Origin: Marinobacter sp.
GTDB lineage: Bacteria; Pseudomonadota; Gammaproteobacteria; Pseudomonadales; Oleiphilaceae
NCBI GenBank assembly: GCA_022565395.1
Contig: JAIUMV010000008.1
Location: 108,723-172,722, forward strand
DNA length: 64,000 nucleotides
Direction: 5' to 3'
Program-made: the position numbers and the translations under genes
Part shown: positions 8,830 through 16,419 of the stretch, piece by piece
Layout of the letters: every line of letters begins with the position of its first letter
Position numbering within the stretch: the stretch's first letter is position 1
The notes under the pieces: generated by a model
What the model was told of the DNA's origin: nothing
The model's database searches: none
The model's input: the letters and a program-made list of their open reading frames with translations, nothing else

Positions 8830-10352
8830 ACCATCTGGTAGCTCTGCCCATCCTGATTCCGCTGCTGGCTGGCGCAGGCCTGCTGCTGGGCTACCGGCTG
8901 CCCTTGCGTCTGCAACGGGGCCTCGGCATCCTCAGCTGCACCCTGCTGACGCTGCTGGGCCTGTGGGCGGTGCAGCAGGCCGGTAGCGGCGACTATACGC
9001 TCTACGCACTGGGTAACTGGGCACCCCCCTTCGGTATTCTGCTGGTGCTGGACCGCCTCAGTGCGGTGATGCTGCTGCTGACCGCCAGCCTCAGCCTGTT
9101 CTGCATTCTCTATGCCTGCCGGGGTACCGACCGGGAGGGCTCTCACTTCCACCCCCTGTTCCAGTTCCAGCTGATGGGCATCAACGGCGCCTTCCTGACC
9201 GGTGACATGTTCAACCTGTTCGTGTTCTTCGAAGTGCTGCTGATTGCCTCCTATGCCCTGCTGCTGCACGGTGGCGGCCGCGCCCGCAGCCGGGCCGGGC
9301 TGCATTACGTGATCATCAATCTGGTGGGCTCTGCGCTGTTTTTGCTGGCGCTGGGCACCCTGTACGGACTGACCGGCACCCTCAATATGGCGGATCTGGC
9401 GGGCGCCATCAGCGCGGCCCCTGACACCGACAAACCGCTGCTGGTCACCGCCGCCCTGCTGTTGCTGGTGGTCTTTGGCATCAAGGCCGCCATATTGCCC
9501 CTGCTGTTCTGGTTACCCCGTGCCTATTCCGCCGCCAGTGCGCCGGTCGCCGCCTTGTTTGCCATCATGACCAAGGTGGGCATCTACGCCATTATCCGCA
9601 TCTTTATGCTGGTGTTTGGCCTGGGTGAAGCGCCCATTGCCGATGCGGTATGGCTCTGGGTCTGGCCCATGGCCCTGGCCACCCTGGCGCTGGGGGGCAT
9701 TGGCACCCTGGGGGCTGCCAGCCTGCGGACCATGACGGCCTATCTGGTGGTGGTGTCGGTGGGTATTCTGCTGGCGACCGTGGCCCTGCACGATCAGGCC
9801 AGCCTGGCTGCCGGGCTGTTCTACCTGCTACATAGCACCTGCCTCACCGCCGTATTCTTCCTGCTGGCAGACCTGGTGGGCCGCCAGCGAGACCGGGGCT
9901 ATGACCGCTTCTCCGTGATCTCGGCGCTTAATCACCGCTGGTTGCTGGGCAGCCTGTTCTTTCTTGCTGCCGTCAGCATGGCGGGGCTGCCCCCCTTCAG
10001 CGGTTTTATCAGCAAACTGTGGATATTGCAGGCCAGCCTGCCCCTGACCAACGGCCTGCTATTGTGGGCACTGGTGCTAGGCACCGGGCTGCTGGTACTG
10101 ATTGCCCTGAGCCGATGTGGCAGTGGCTGGTTCTGGCGGCCACCTGCCAGCACCACCACCCAGCGGCCGCTGGACCCGGTGCGGGTCGGTATTGTCACCG
10201 CCATGATAGCCGTAAGCATCGCGCTGGCCCTTTATGCCGAGCCGGTGATGGTATACCTGGACCTCACCGCTCAGCAGATACTGAGCCCTGAGCAGTATAT
10301 TCACGCGGTACTGGCCAACCCGGACGCCCTGCTGGCAGGAGGTGCGCCATGA
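8826..10352 (+). CDS. mrpD: Mrp antiporter subunit D (NuoN/M-like)
   Basis: 508 residues and about 14 membrane helices, the second large proton-channel-type subunit of the Mrp complex. The family segment FNLFVFFEVLLIASYALLL carries the conserved membrane glutamate, and KAAILPLLFWLPRAY carries the conserved channel lysine region. Both ends overlap neighbouring genes by four bases (ATGA). Confidence 0.94.
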   Translation: MNHLVALPILIPLLAGAGLLLGYRLPLRLQRGLGILSCTLLTLLGLWAVQQAGSGDYTLYALGNWAPPFGILLVLDRLSAVMLLLTASLSLFCILYACRGTDREGSHFHPLFQFQLMGINGAFLTGDMFNLFVFFEVLLIASYALLLHGGGRARSRAGLHYVIINLVGSALFLLALGTLYGLTGTLNMADLAGAISAAPDTDKPLLVTAALLLLVVFGIKAAILPLLFWLPRAYSAASAPVAALFAIMTKVGIYAIIRIFMLVFGLGEAPIADAVWLWVWPMALATLALGGIGTLGAASLRTMTAYLVVVSVGILLATVALHDQASLAAGLFYLLHSTCLTAVFFLLADLVGRQRDRGYDRFSVISALNHRWLLGSLFFLAAVSMAGLPPFSGFISKLWILQASLPLTNGLLLWALVLGTGLLVLIALSRCGSGWFWRPPASTTTQRPLDPVRVGIVTAMIAVSIALALYAEPVMVYLDLTAQQILSPEQYIHAVLANPDALLAGGAP

Positions 10353-10843
10353 AGCATCTGGCTTACTGGCTGCCCCGCCCGCTGTTCTCCCTGTTTCTGG
10401 CGGTGCTCTGGCTGTTCCTGATGAACACCGTGAGTATTGCCCATATTCTGCTGGGGCTGGTACTGGGGGTCGCCATTCCCTTTATCACCCAAGGGTTCTG
10501 GCCCGAGCAGGCCCGGGCCGGGCACCCCCTGCTGGTGTTGCGCTATGTCCGCGCCTTTCTCTGGGACCTGCTGTGCTCCAACCTGGTGGTGGCACGGCGT
10601 ATCCTTGGCCGCACCCGTCATCTGCAGCCGGGCTTTGTGCTCTACCCGGTCGAACTCGATGATGAGTTCGCCATCACCGTGCTGGCCAGCACCATTTCCC
10701 TGACACCGGGTACCGTCTCCACCCACTATGACGCGGCTCAGCACACCCTGTTGATTCACGTGTTACACCTTGAGGACGAAGAGGTACTGATCCAGCAGAT
10801 CAAAACCCGCTACGAGCGCCCCTTGCAGGAGATGTTCCAATGA
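10349..10843 (+). CDS. mrpE: Mrp antiporter subunit E
   Basis: 164 residues. Two N-terminal membrane helices are followed by a soluble region with the MnhE-family pattern (LDDEFAITVLASTISLTPGT). It is needed for assembly and activity of the complex in characterised systems. ATGA overlaps on both sides. Confidence 0.93.
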   Translation: MKHLAYWLPRPLFSLFLAVLWLFLMNTVSIAHILLGLVLGVAIPFITQGFWPEQARAGHPLLVLRYVRAFLWDLLCSNLVVARRILGRTRHLQPGFVLYPVELDDEFAITVLASTISLTPGTVSTHYDAAQHTLLIHVLHLEDEEVLIQQIKTRYERPLQEMFQ

Positions 10844-11109
10844 TCGCCGCCGTGATTCCCATCGCCCTGACCCTGTTCGCCATTGGCGTGCTGCTGAACC
10901 TGTACCGGCTGGCCAAGGGGCCGGACATCACCGACCGCATCCTGGCGCTGGACACCCTGATGATCAACAGCATCGCACTGATTGTGCTGGCGGATATTCA
11001 GATGCAGCTGGGCATTATCTTCGAGGCCGCGCTACTGATCGCCCTGATGGGCTTTGTCGGCACCGTGGCCATGACCAAGTACCTGCTGCGGGGGGATGTG
11101 ATCGAATGA
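10840..11109 (+). CDS. mrpF: Mrp antiporter subunit F
   Basis: 89 residues with three predicted helices and the MrpF signature GPDITDRILALDTLM. Starts and ends in ATGA overlaps with mrpE and mrpG. Confidence 0.93.
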   Translation: MIAAVIPIALTLFAIGVLLNLYRLAKGPDITDRILALDTLMINSIALIVLADIQMQLGIIFEAALLIALMGFVGTVAMTKYLLRGDVIE

Positions 11110-11462
11110 CCACCACAGAGATTCCCTTCCTGCTGGAGCTGGTGATCGCCTTCTTCCTGCTCATCGGTGCCCTGGTGGCCCTGCTCGGCTCCATCGGCCT
11201 GGCGCGCCTGCCGGATTTCTACACCCGCCTGCACGCCCCCACCAAAGCCAGCACCCTGGGGGTGGGCTGCACCCTGCTCGGCTCCCTGCTGTATTTCAGC
11301 TTTATCAACGAAGGTATCTCCGTGCAGGAGGGGCTGATCACCCTGTTCCTGTTCGTCACCGCCCCGGTCAGTGCCCACATGATGGCCAAAGCCGCCCTGC
11401 ACCGGCGTGTGCGCTGCGTAAGGCGTACGCGCAATGTGCCTTGGGAGGGGGACGAAAGCTGA
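11106..11462 (+). CDS. mrpG: Mrp antiporter subunit G, last gene of the operon
   Basis: 118 residues. The PhaG/MnhG signature GLARLPDFYTRLHAPTKAST is clear near the middle, flanked by three helices. The basic C-terminus (RRVRCVRRTRN) is probably cytoplasmic. No convincing intrinsic terminator follows within the 98 bases before the toxin-antitoxin module, so some read-through is possible. Confidence 0.93.
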   Translation: MTTTEIPFLLELVIAFFLLIGALVALLGSIGLARLPDFYTRLHAPTKASTLGVGCTLLGSLLYFSFINEGISVQEGLITLFLFVTAPVSAHMMAKAALHRRVRCVRRTRNVPWEGDES

Positions 11463-11560
11463 GGAATCGGTGCCCAGTGGCTATCCCGCTTTACCTTGTG
11501 ATGGGATAATTTTTGCTGCATCATTTAACTGATCGTTCTTTATCACATTGCGTGGATGCG

Positions 11561-11797
11561 ATGAGTACAGCCCAACTTGAAAGTATCACCAGTGCCGCCA
11601 TGAGCCTGCCCGAACGTGAGCGGGCCAAGCTTGCACGTGATTTGGTTGCAAGTTTGGACGGGCCGGCAGATGCAAGTGTGACAGACGCTTGGGACGCTGA
11701 GATTTGCCGTAGAATCAATGAGATTGAATCTGGCAAGGCCGAGCTGTTGGATGCAGATGAAGTCATTGCACGCGCCAGGGCCCGGATAAGGAACTGA
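11561..11797 (+). CDS. Addiction-module antitoxin, TIGR02574-like
   Basis: 78 residues from the ATG at 11561. The pattern of a short helix, LPERERAKLARDLVASLDG, then DAWDAEICRRINEIESGKAELLDADEV matches the small 'addiction module component' antitoxin family that pairs with RelE/ParE toxins. The acidic C-terminal part would wrap the toxin. The toxin start follows two bases after the stop, typical of a co-translated pair. Base composition is less GC-rich than the mrp operon next to it, which fits acquisition by transfer. Confidence 0.85.
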   Translation: MSTAQLESITSAAMSLPERERAKLARDLVASLDGPADASVTDAWDAEICRRINEIESGKAELLDADEVIARARARIRN

Positions 11798-11799
11798 CG

Positions 11800-12111
11800 T
11801 TGAAAGTAAAGGTTAGCAAGGAAGCTGCCGCAGAACTGATCGAAGCCGCAGCCTGGTATGAGTTCGAAGTCCCCGGCCTTGGAGATCAGCTGATTGAGGC
11901 ATTTGAGCAAGCACTAACCAGGCTCAGCGAACCCCATGCTCCTCTCGTCCCTGTGACTGGCCAAGCTGCGAGACTGGGAGCGAAGCGACTGATTCTTAAA
12001 CGGTTTCCTTTCTCCGTTATCACCGTCGCAAACAGTGACGTGATCACTGTTGTCGCGCTCGCCCACCATTCGAGAAAACCCGGTTACTGGCGGGAGCGGA
12101 CCTCCTCGTAA
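11800..12111 (+). CDS. RelE/ParE-family toxin
   Basis: 103 residues, apparently with a TTG start two bases after the antitoxin stop. The layout EAAAELIEAAAWYEFEVPGL, central RLGAKRLILKRFPFSVITV and final ALAHHSRKPGYW is the classic RelE/ParE fold, ending in the family's H-x-x-R-x-P-x-Y-W signature. The target could be mRNA on the ribosome or DNA gyrase; the sequence alone does not settle this. Convergent with a second toxin gene 87 bases away. Confidence 0.87.
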   Translation: MKVKVSKEAAAELIEAAAWYEFEVPGLGDQLIEAFEQALTRLSEPHAPLVPVTGQAARLGAKRLILKRFPFSVITVANSDVITVVALAHHSRKPGYWRERTSS

Positions 12112-12198
12112 CAGCAGAATCCATGCGCTTGTCATCGTCTGCTTGTCTGAGTCAGAATGACGGGCCGCACGTATCGCGACTCTGTCAACAGAGGCCCG

Positions 12199-12501
12199 CT
12201 ACGCTTCGTCATCGCCGAGCTCTGACATCCGCAATAACTGACTACTGCGACGCACAGTCAGAATATCAATCTGATCTTTGGTGCTGTAAATAACCCGATA
12301 CGTTCCGAACATCAGCTCCCTGATGCGGGGCGATCCCACTTCAGGCACCATTCGCCCGCTTTTGGGAAAGTCGGCTAACCGCTCTACCGCGGCAAATAAA
12401 TCTTCCACCCACCGTATCGCAACATCTGGGTTATCTTCTGCTATATACCGAGCTGTATCCTCCACACGCTCAAGCGCAAGGGGGGACCAAACAATCTTCA
12501 T
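12199..12501 (-). CDS. ParE/RelE-family toxin (second module)
   Basis: 100 residues. The N-terminus IVWSPLALERVEDTARYIAEDNP, the middle FPKSGRMVPE and RIRELMFGTYRVIYS, and the basic end LTVRRSSQLLRM match ParE/RelE toxins. The ATG overlaps the antitoxin stop by four bases, so the toxin is translated by coupling. Paired with a Phd/YefM-type antitoxin instead of a ParD-type one. Unrelated in close sequence to the other toxin 87 bases away. Confidence 0.87.
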   Translation of the reverse strand: MKIVWSPLALERVEDTARYIAEDNPDVAIRWVEDLFAAVERLADFPKSGRMVPEVGSPRIRELMFGTYRVIYSTKDQIDILTVRRSSQLLRMSELGDDEA

Positions 12502-12779
12502 GGAGCCAGTCTGCCCAAAACCCGACTTTTCGCGTCTTCATGCGCAATACCATCCCCGGAGGCTATCTGTTCTTCCGCCTTGTAAACTTCTTCCAGCACT
12601 TCAAGACGCTCTTGCATCCTCTCGTACTCGTGAACATCCACCAATACGGCAACGCCGCGGCCTCTCTGCGTCAGCACCATAGGACGACGGGTTTCATGGA
12701 TCTGCTTTACAAATGTTGCTACGCCTGCCCGGAATTCGGACAGGGGGCGGATATCTTCATCGACACGAACCCTGGACAT
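12498..12779 (-). CDS. Phd/YefM-family antitoxin
   Basis: 93 residues from the ATG at 12779, preceded by GAGGTG at a spacing of 6. Residues such as IRPLSEFRAGVATFVKQIHET, RPMVLTQRGRGVAVLVDVHEYE form the Phd/YefM N-terminal DNA-binding fold; the C-terminal acidic helix (EVYKAEEQIASGDGIAHED) neutralises the toxin. The antitoxin, with toxin as co-repressor, usually represses its own promoter, and a matching operator array lies directly upstream (12792-12821). Confidence 0.9.
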   Translation of the reverse strand: MSRVRVDEDIRPLSEFRAGVATFVKQIHETRRPMVLTQRGRGVAVLVDVHEYERMQERLEVLEEVYKAEEQIASGDGIAHEDAKSRVLGRLAP

Positions 12780-12791
12780 GGGAATCACCTC

Positions 12792-12821
12792 TGTACGCTT
12801 TAGTGTACATTAAAGAGTACG
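12792..12821. promoter_or_regulatory. YefM-type operator: three GTAC cores every 12 bp
   Basis: Three GTAC cores lie at 12793, 12805 and 12817, exactly 12 bases apart. The central one is a full TGTACA inside the near-perfect 16-base palindrome TTTAGTGTACATTAAA (12799-12814). The E. coli YefM-YoeB operator is known to use TGTACA cores with 12-bp spacing, so autoregulation by the adjacent YefM-like antitoxin is a strong inference. Confidence 0.75.
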
Positions 12822-12848
12822 ATATCTCGCAAGGGCAGACAAGATGCC

Positions 12849-13277
12849 TTAGGAACGAAAGCGCGACCGAAAACGCTCCGGCATGGGCACGACCTTCTTG
12901 GCGTTGTAGTTAAAGAACACAAAGCCGTACTTGGCCAGCGCTACTGGTTGGCCGCTGGCGGCTTTGGTGACGCGGAAGACGAAGTCGCCGCCGTATTTGT
13001 TGAAGTCCATCAGCCCCACCTCAAAACGCAGCACTTCCGGGAAGAAAGATTCCGCCTGATACATGGTGGCCAGGTCGGTGACGATGATGCCGTTGCCGTC
13101 CCGGTCGGCTTCCTGGATGCCGTGGCTGACCAGGAACTGGGCGCGGGCCTCAGACAACATGGAGATCAGGGCGTCATTACCCAGGTGGTTGGCACCGTTG
13201 ATGTCGGTGATACGTACGGGCATTTCGGTGGCGAATAGAAACGCCTCATCAGGAAAACTCAGGGTGACACGGGCCAT
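12849..13277 (-). CDS. Hotdog-fold acyl-CoA thioesterase
   Basis: 142 residues from the ATG at 13277; longer readings upstream have no support. The segment PVRITDINGANHLGNDALISMLSEARAQFL carries the typical hotdog helix with a conserved Asn/His region as in YbgC/FadM-like thioesterases, and FNKYGGDFVFRVTKAASGQPVALAKYGFVFFNY forms the C-terminal strands. Likely hydrolyses acyl-CoA in the cytoplasm. Divergent from the NUDIX-MBL gene with 117 bases between, which probably carry both promoters. Confidence 0.85.
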   Translation of the reverse strand: MARVTLSFPDEAFLFATEMPVRITDINGANHLGNDALISMLSEARAQFLVSHGIQEADRDGNGIIVTDLATMYQAESFFPEVLRFEVGLMDFNKYGGDFVFRVTKAASGQPVALAKYGFVFFNYNAKKVVPMPERFRSRFRS

Positions 13278-13394
13278 TTGCTTGTCCACTTGGGCTGGAG
13301 AAGGCTGTATCTTAGCGGTTGGCGGTGCCCGGCGCATCCAGTAGGCAGCTGGTGTGTTTTTGGGTATGGTGGAAAATAAAAACCGAGGTAACCC

Positions 13395-15032
13395 ATGCAA
13401 ATCCGCCCCGCCGCCACCCTGGCCCTGGTTCGTGACAGTGACCGGGGGCCGGAGATTCTGTTGTTACAGCGCAGCCATGATGCTGTCTTTCTCCCCGGCT
13501 TTTATGTGTACCCCGGCGGTGCGGTGGATGATGCCGACCATACCCTGGAGCCCCATATTGCCGGGCCCAGTGATGCTGACATCAGCCGATTGATGAACCT
13601 GCCTGAGGGTGGTTACAGCTATATCGCTGCCGCCATACGGGAGTGTTTTGAGGAAGCGGGGCTGTTGCTGGCAGCCACCGACGATGGCGGCTGGCCGGAT
13701 CTGGCGGAAACCGAGCTGCTGCAATGGCGTGAGGGCCTGACCAGCGGCGAGCGGTCGCTGGCGGAGCTGTGCCGGGCCCACAATCTGCGTTTACCGCTGC
13801 ATCAGGTGGCCTATCTGGACCACTGGATCACGCCCCCAGGCCCGCCCCGGCGCTTTGACACCCGCTTTTTTATCGCCGAGGCGCCCGCCGGTATGCAGGT
13901 ACGCCACGACGGTGCCGAGATTATTGACCATATCTGGCTGACACCGACACAGGCGCTGGCGGACCATGCCGAGGGCCGCCGCCTGTTCGGCACCCCCACC
14001 CTGCATACCCTGCGCCTGCTGCAAGGGTTTGCGTCCGTCGCGGCCATCATGGCCCATGTCAGGCAGAACCCACCGGAGCCCTTTCCTTACGAGCCCTGGC
14101 CCGCCCTCAAGGATGGCCGCCAGATCACGCTGAAACCCGGTGAACCTGCCTACGCCGAAGCGCGGCTGCTGGACCCGCAAGGCCAGGGTGGCAGCGCCGC
14201 CGTGATTGCGCCTGGCCAGCCGGTCACTCTGGCGCCAGGGGTGGTGCGCCTAACGGCCCCCAACCCCGGCGTCATGACCGGGCCTGGCACCAACTGCTAT
14301 TTGCTCGGCAGTGGTGATGACCTGACCCTGATTGACCCTGGCCCGGCCATCGACAGTCATATCGCCAGGCTGCTGGAACACAGCGGCGGACGCATCAAGC
14401 GCATTCTGGTGACCCACACCCACCGGGATCATTCCCCTGCCGCCGCGCCCCTCAAGGCCGCCACCGGCGCTGAGTTGCTGGGTTTTGCGGTGCCTGATGA
14501 CGGTTTTCAGGACACCAGCTTCACCCCCGACCGGTTGCTGCTGGACAACGAGATGCTGGAAACCGGCGCTGGCCCGCTGCAGGTGCTGCACACGCCGGGC
14601 CATGCCTCCAACCACGCCTGTTTCCTGTTACCGTCACTACAGATGCTGTTTGCCGGTGATCACATCATGCAGGGCTCAACGGTGGTCATTAATCCACCCG
14701 ATGGGGATATGAAGGCTTATCTGCACTCCCTGCACCGGCTGAGCTTGCTGGACCTGCGCTGGATTGCGCCGGCTCATGGTTTTGTGATGGGGTTGCCGCT
14801 GGCCATGATCGACTACCTGATCACTCACCGTATGGCACGGGAGTTCAGGGTGGTGGAGGCCCTCAAAGCCCTCGGCCCCGCCGATATCCCGACCCTCACC
14901 AGCCAGGCCTACAGCGATACCCCCAAGGCTCTCCATGGCCTGGCGGCCCGGTCACTGCTGGCGCACCTGCTGAAACTTGAACAGGAAAACCATGCCCGCT
15001 GTGAGGACAACCGCTGGCGCTGGGTTCCTTAA
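13395..15032 (+). CDS. NUDIX hydrolase fused to metallo-beta-lactamase-fold hydrolase (LACTB2-like)
   Basis: 545 residues. Residues 1-~200 form a NUDIX-like domain; the box AAAIRECFEEAGLLL carries the RE-x2-EE-x-G core, though the conserved glycine spacing before it (GGYSYIAA) is loose. Residues ~270-545 are an MBL domain with THTHRDHS (Zn ligands), TPGHASNHACF, FAGDHIMQGST and PAHG, followed by a winged-helix-like tail as in LACTB2-type hydrolases. The substrate is not known; a nucleoside-diphosphate-linked or CoA-like metabolite processed by both domains would make sense. GAGG precedes the ATG. Stands alone on the strand, with a promoter for the next gene just after its stop. Confidence 0.87.
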   Translation: MQIRPAATLALVRDSDRGPEILLLQRSHDAVFLPGFYVYPGGAVDDADHTLEPHIAGPSDADISRLMNLPEGGYSYIAAAIRECFEEAGLLLAATDDGGWPDLAETELLQWREGLTSGERSLAELCRAHNLRLPLHQVAYLDHWITPPGPPRRFDTRFFIAEAPAGMQVRHDGAEIIDHIWLTPTQALADHAEGRRLFGTPTLHTLRLLQGFASVAAIMAHVRQNPPEPFPYEPWPALKDGRQITLKPGEPAYAEARLLDPQGQGGSAAVIAPGQPVTLAPGVVRLTAPNPGVMTGPGTNCYLLGSGDDLTLIDPGPAIDSHIARLLEHSGGRIKRILVTHTHRDHSPAAAPLKAATGAELLGFAVPDDGFQDTSFTPDRLLLDNEMLETGAGPLQVLHTPGHASNHACFLLPSLQMLFAGDHIMQGSTVVINPPDGDMKAYLHSLHRLSLLDLRWIAPAHGFVMGLPLAMIDYLITHRMAREFRVVEALKALGPADIPTLTSQAYSDTPKALHGLAARSLLAHLLKLEQENHARCEDNRWRWVP

Positions 15033-15048
15033 ACATCGTACAGAGTCA

Positions 15049-15077
15049 TTTAGACTGTCATACAGGTTGGGTATGCT
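15049..15077 (+). promoter_or_regulatory. Sigma-70-like promoter before the aspartoacylase-like gene
   Basis: TTTAGA (15049) and TATGCT (15072) are separated by 17 bases, each matching four of six consensus positions, and lie 38 bases before the start codon of the gene at 15115. Predicted by eye only. Confidence 0.45.
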
Positions 15078-15114
15078 AGCCGATTAAGGCTGCACTTCCG
15101 CAACATACCGAACC

Positions 15115-16389
15115 ATGATGACGATGAAACACAGTTCCACCGCCCTCCTGCTACTGACGTGCCTCGTGATGGGCACCGGTCAGGCGGAGCCGGTGGTGGA
15201 TGATGGTGCGCCCCGCTTCCCCACTCTACCCATGACCCTGACCACGGCGGAGACCAGCGATACCGCCAAACGATCACTGGCAGATGCATCACCCGAGGTG
15301 CTGGCGGATGAACTGGTGGGGCAGCTGCTGCAACCCGTGCCTGCGCCCCAGGCCGAGCCCCTGAGCCTGCTGGGGGCCACCCTGGCACCCGGCGGCTTTA
15401 TGCGCATTGACTGGTCACCGGATGTGGCCATTGCCGGCCTTAACCAACCAACCCCGGTGCTGGCGGTCAATGGCCGTGAACCCGGTCCCACCCTGTGCCT
15501 GACGGCGGCTATTCATGGTGACGAGCTCAATGGCATCGAGATTGTACGCCGGGTGGTGTATGACATTGACCCGGAGGAGCTGTCCGGTCGGGTGATTGGC
15601 GTGCCTATTGTGAATATCCAGGGCTTTGAACGGGGCTCCCGCTACCTGCCAGACCGCCGGGACCTGAATCGCAACTTCCCCGGCAGCCCGGACGGCAGTC
15701 TGGCGGCACGGCTGGCCTATTCCCTGTTTGAGAACATTATCCGCCACTGCGACATGCTGGTGGATATCCACACGGGTTCCCTGAACCGTACCAACCTGCC
15801 GCAGCTGCGGGCAGACCTGAACATTCCGGCGGTGGCCGCCTTCACCCGTGGTTTTGACAATATGACCGTCATCCACAGTACAGGCGGCGCTGGTATGTTG
15901 CGCACCGCCGCCGTGGACGCCGGTATTGTCGCCGTGACCATGGAGGCCGGCGAGTCCCTGCGCATTCAGCAGCGCTCCATTGCTGATGGGGTGCACAGCA
16001 TCCTGGCACTGATGGAAAATGAAGGTATGATTGCCCGGCTGATGGTGATGAGCAAACCGCGCCCGGTGTATGCCCAGTCGGCCTGGATACGGGTCAGCCG
16101 CGGCGGCATCCTGTTCAGCAAGGTGGAGCTGGGGGATGAGGTTCTTCAGGGCCAGCTGCTGGGGCATGTGGTTGACCCCATCACCAATGATCAGCACCCG
16201 GTAACCTCCACCCGGGATGGCCGCATCATTGGCATGGCCGTTGACCAGGTGGTGATGGCTGGCTTTGCCGCCTACCACATCGGCTTCCAGCCAGAAACCA
16301 ATGAGCGGCCCAGCCAGCAGCCGTCCGCGGTGATTGAAACCTTCATCGCCCCCGATACGGTGGAGCAGGACGGCGATTACCCGCTATAG
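15115..16389 (+). CDS. Periplasmic succinylglutamate desuccinylase/aspartoacylase-family zinc hydrolase
   Basis: 424 residues with a clear signal peptide (ALLLLTCLVMGTGQA), so the enzyme is exported, unlike classical AstE. The zinc motif AAIHGDELNGIEIV (H-x2-E) is near residue 130, followed by RDLNRNFPG, the carboxypeptidase-like DxxRNFPG signature, and DIHTGSLNRT carrying the second zinc histidine. The C-terminal part (GGILFSKVELGDEVLQGQLLG) is a biotinyl/lipoyl-like beta domain common in this family. It probably removes an acyl group from an N-acyl amino acid or amide in the periplasm. The fadE gene starts 31 bases downstream, so co-transcription is likely. Confidence 0.85.
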   Translation: MMTMKHSSTALLLLTCLVMGTGQAEPVVDDGAPRFPTLPMTLTTAETSDTAKRSLADASPEVLADELVGQLLQPVPAPQAEPLSLLGATLAPGGFMRIDWSPDVAIAGLNQPTPVLAVNGREPGPTLCLTAAIHGDELNGIEIVRRVVYDIDPEELSGRVIGVPIVNIQGFERGSRYLPDRRDLNRNFPGSPDGSLAARLAYSLFENIIRHCDMLVDIHTGSLNRTNLPQLRADLNIPAVAAFTRGFDNMTVIHSTGGAGMLRTAAVDAGIVAVTMEAGESLRIQQRSIADGVHSILALMENEGMIARLMVMSKPRPVYAQSAWIRVSRGGILFSKVELGDEVLQGQLLGHVVDPITNDQHPVTSTRDGRIIGMAVDQVVMAGFAAYHIGFQPETNERPSQQPSAVIETFIAPDTVEQDGDYPL

Positions 16390-16419
16390 TGATACTCTCG
16401 CCCCTGAAACGGAGGTCAC

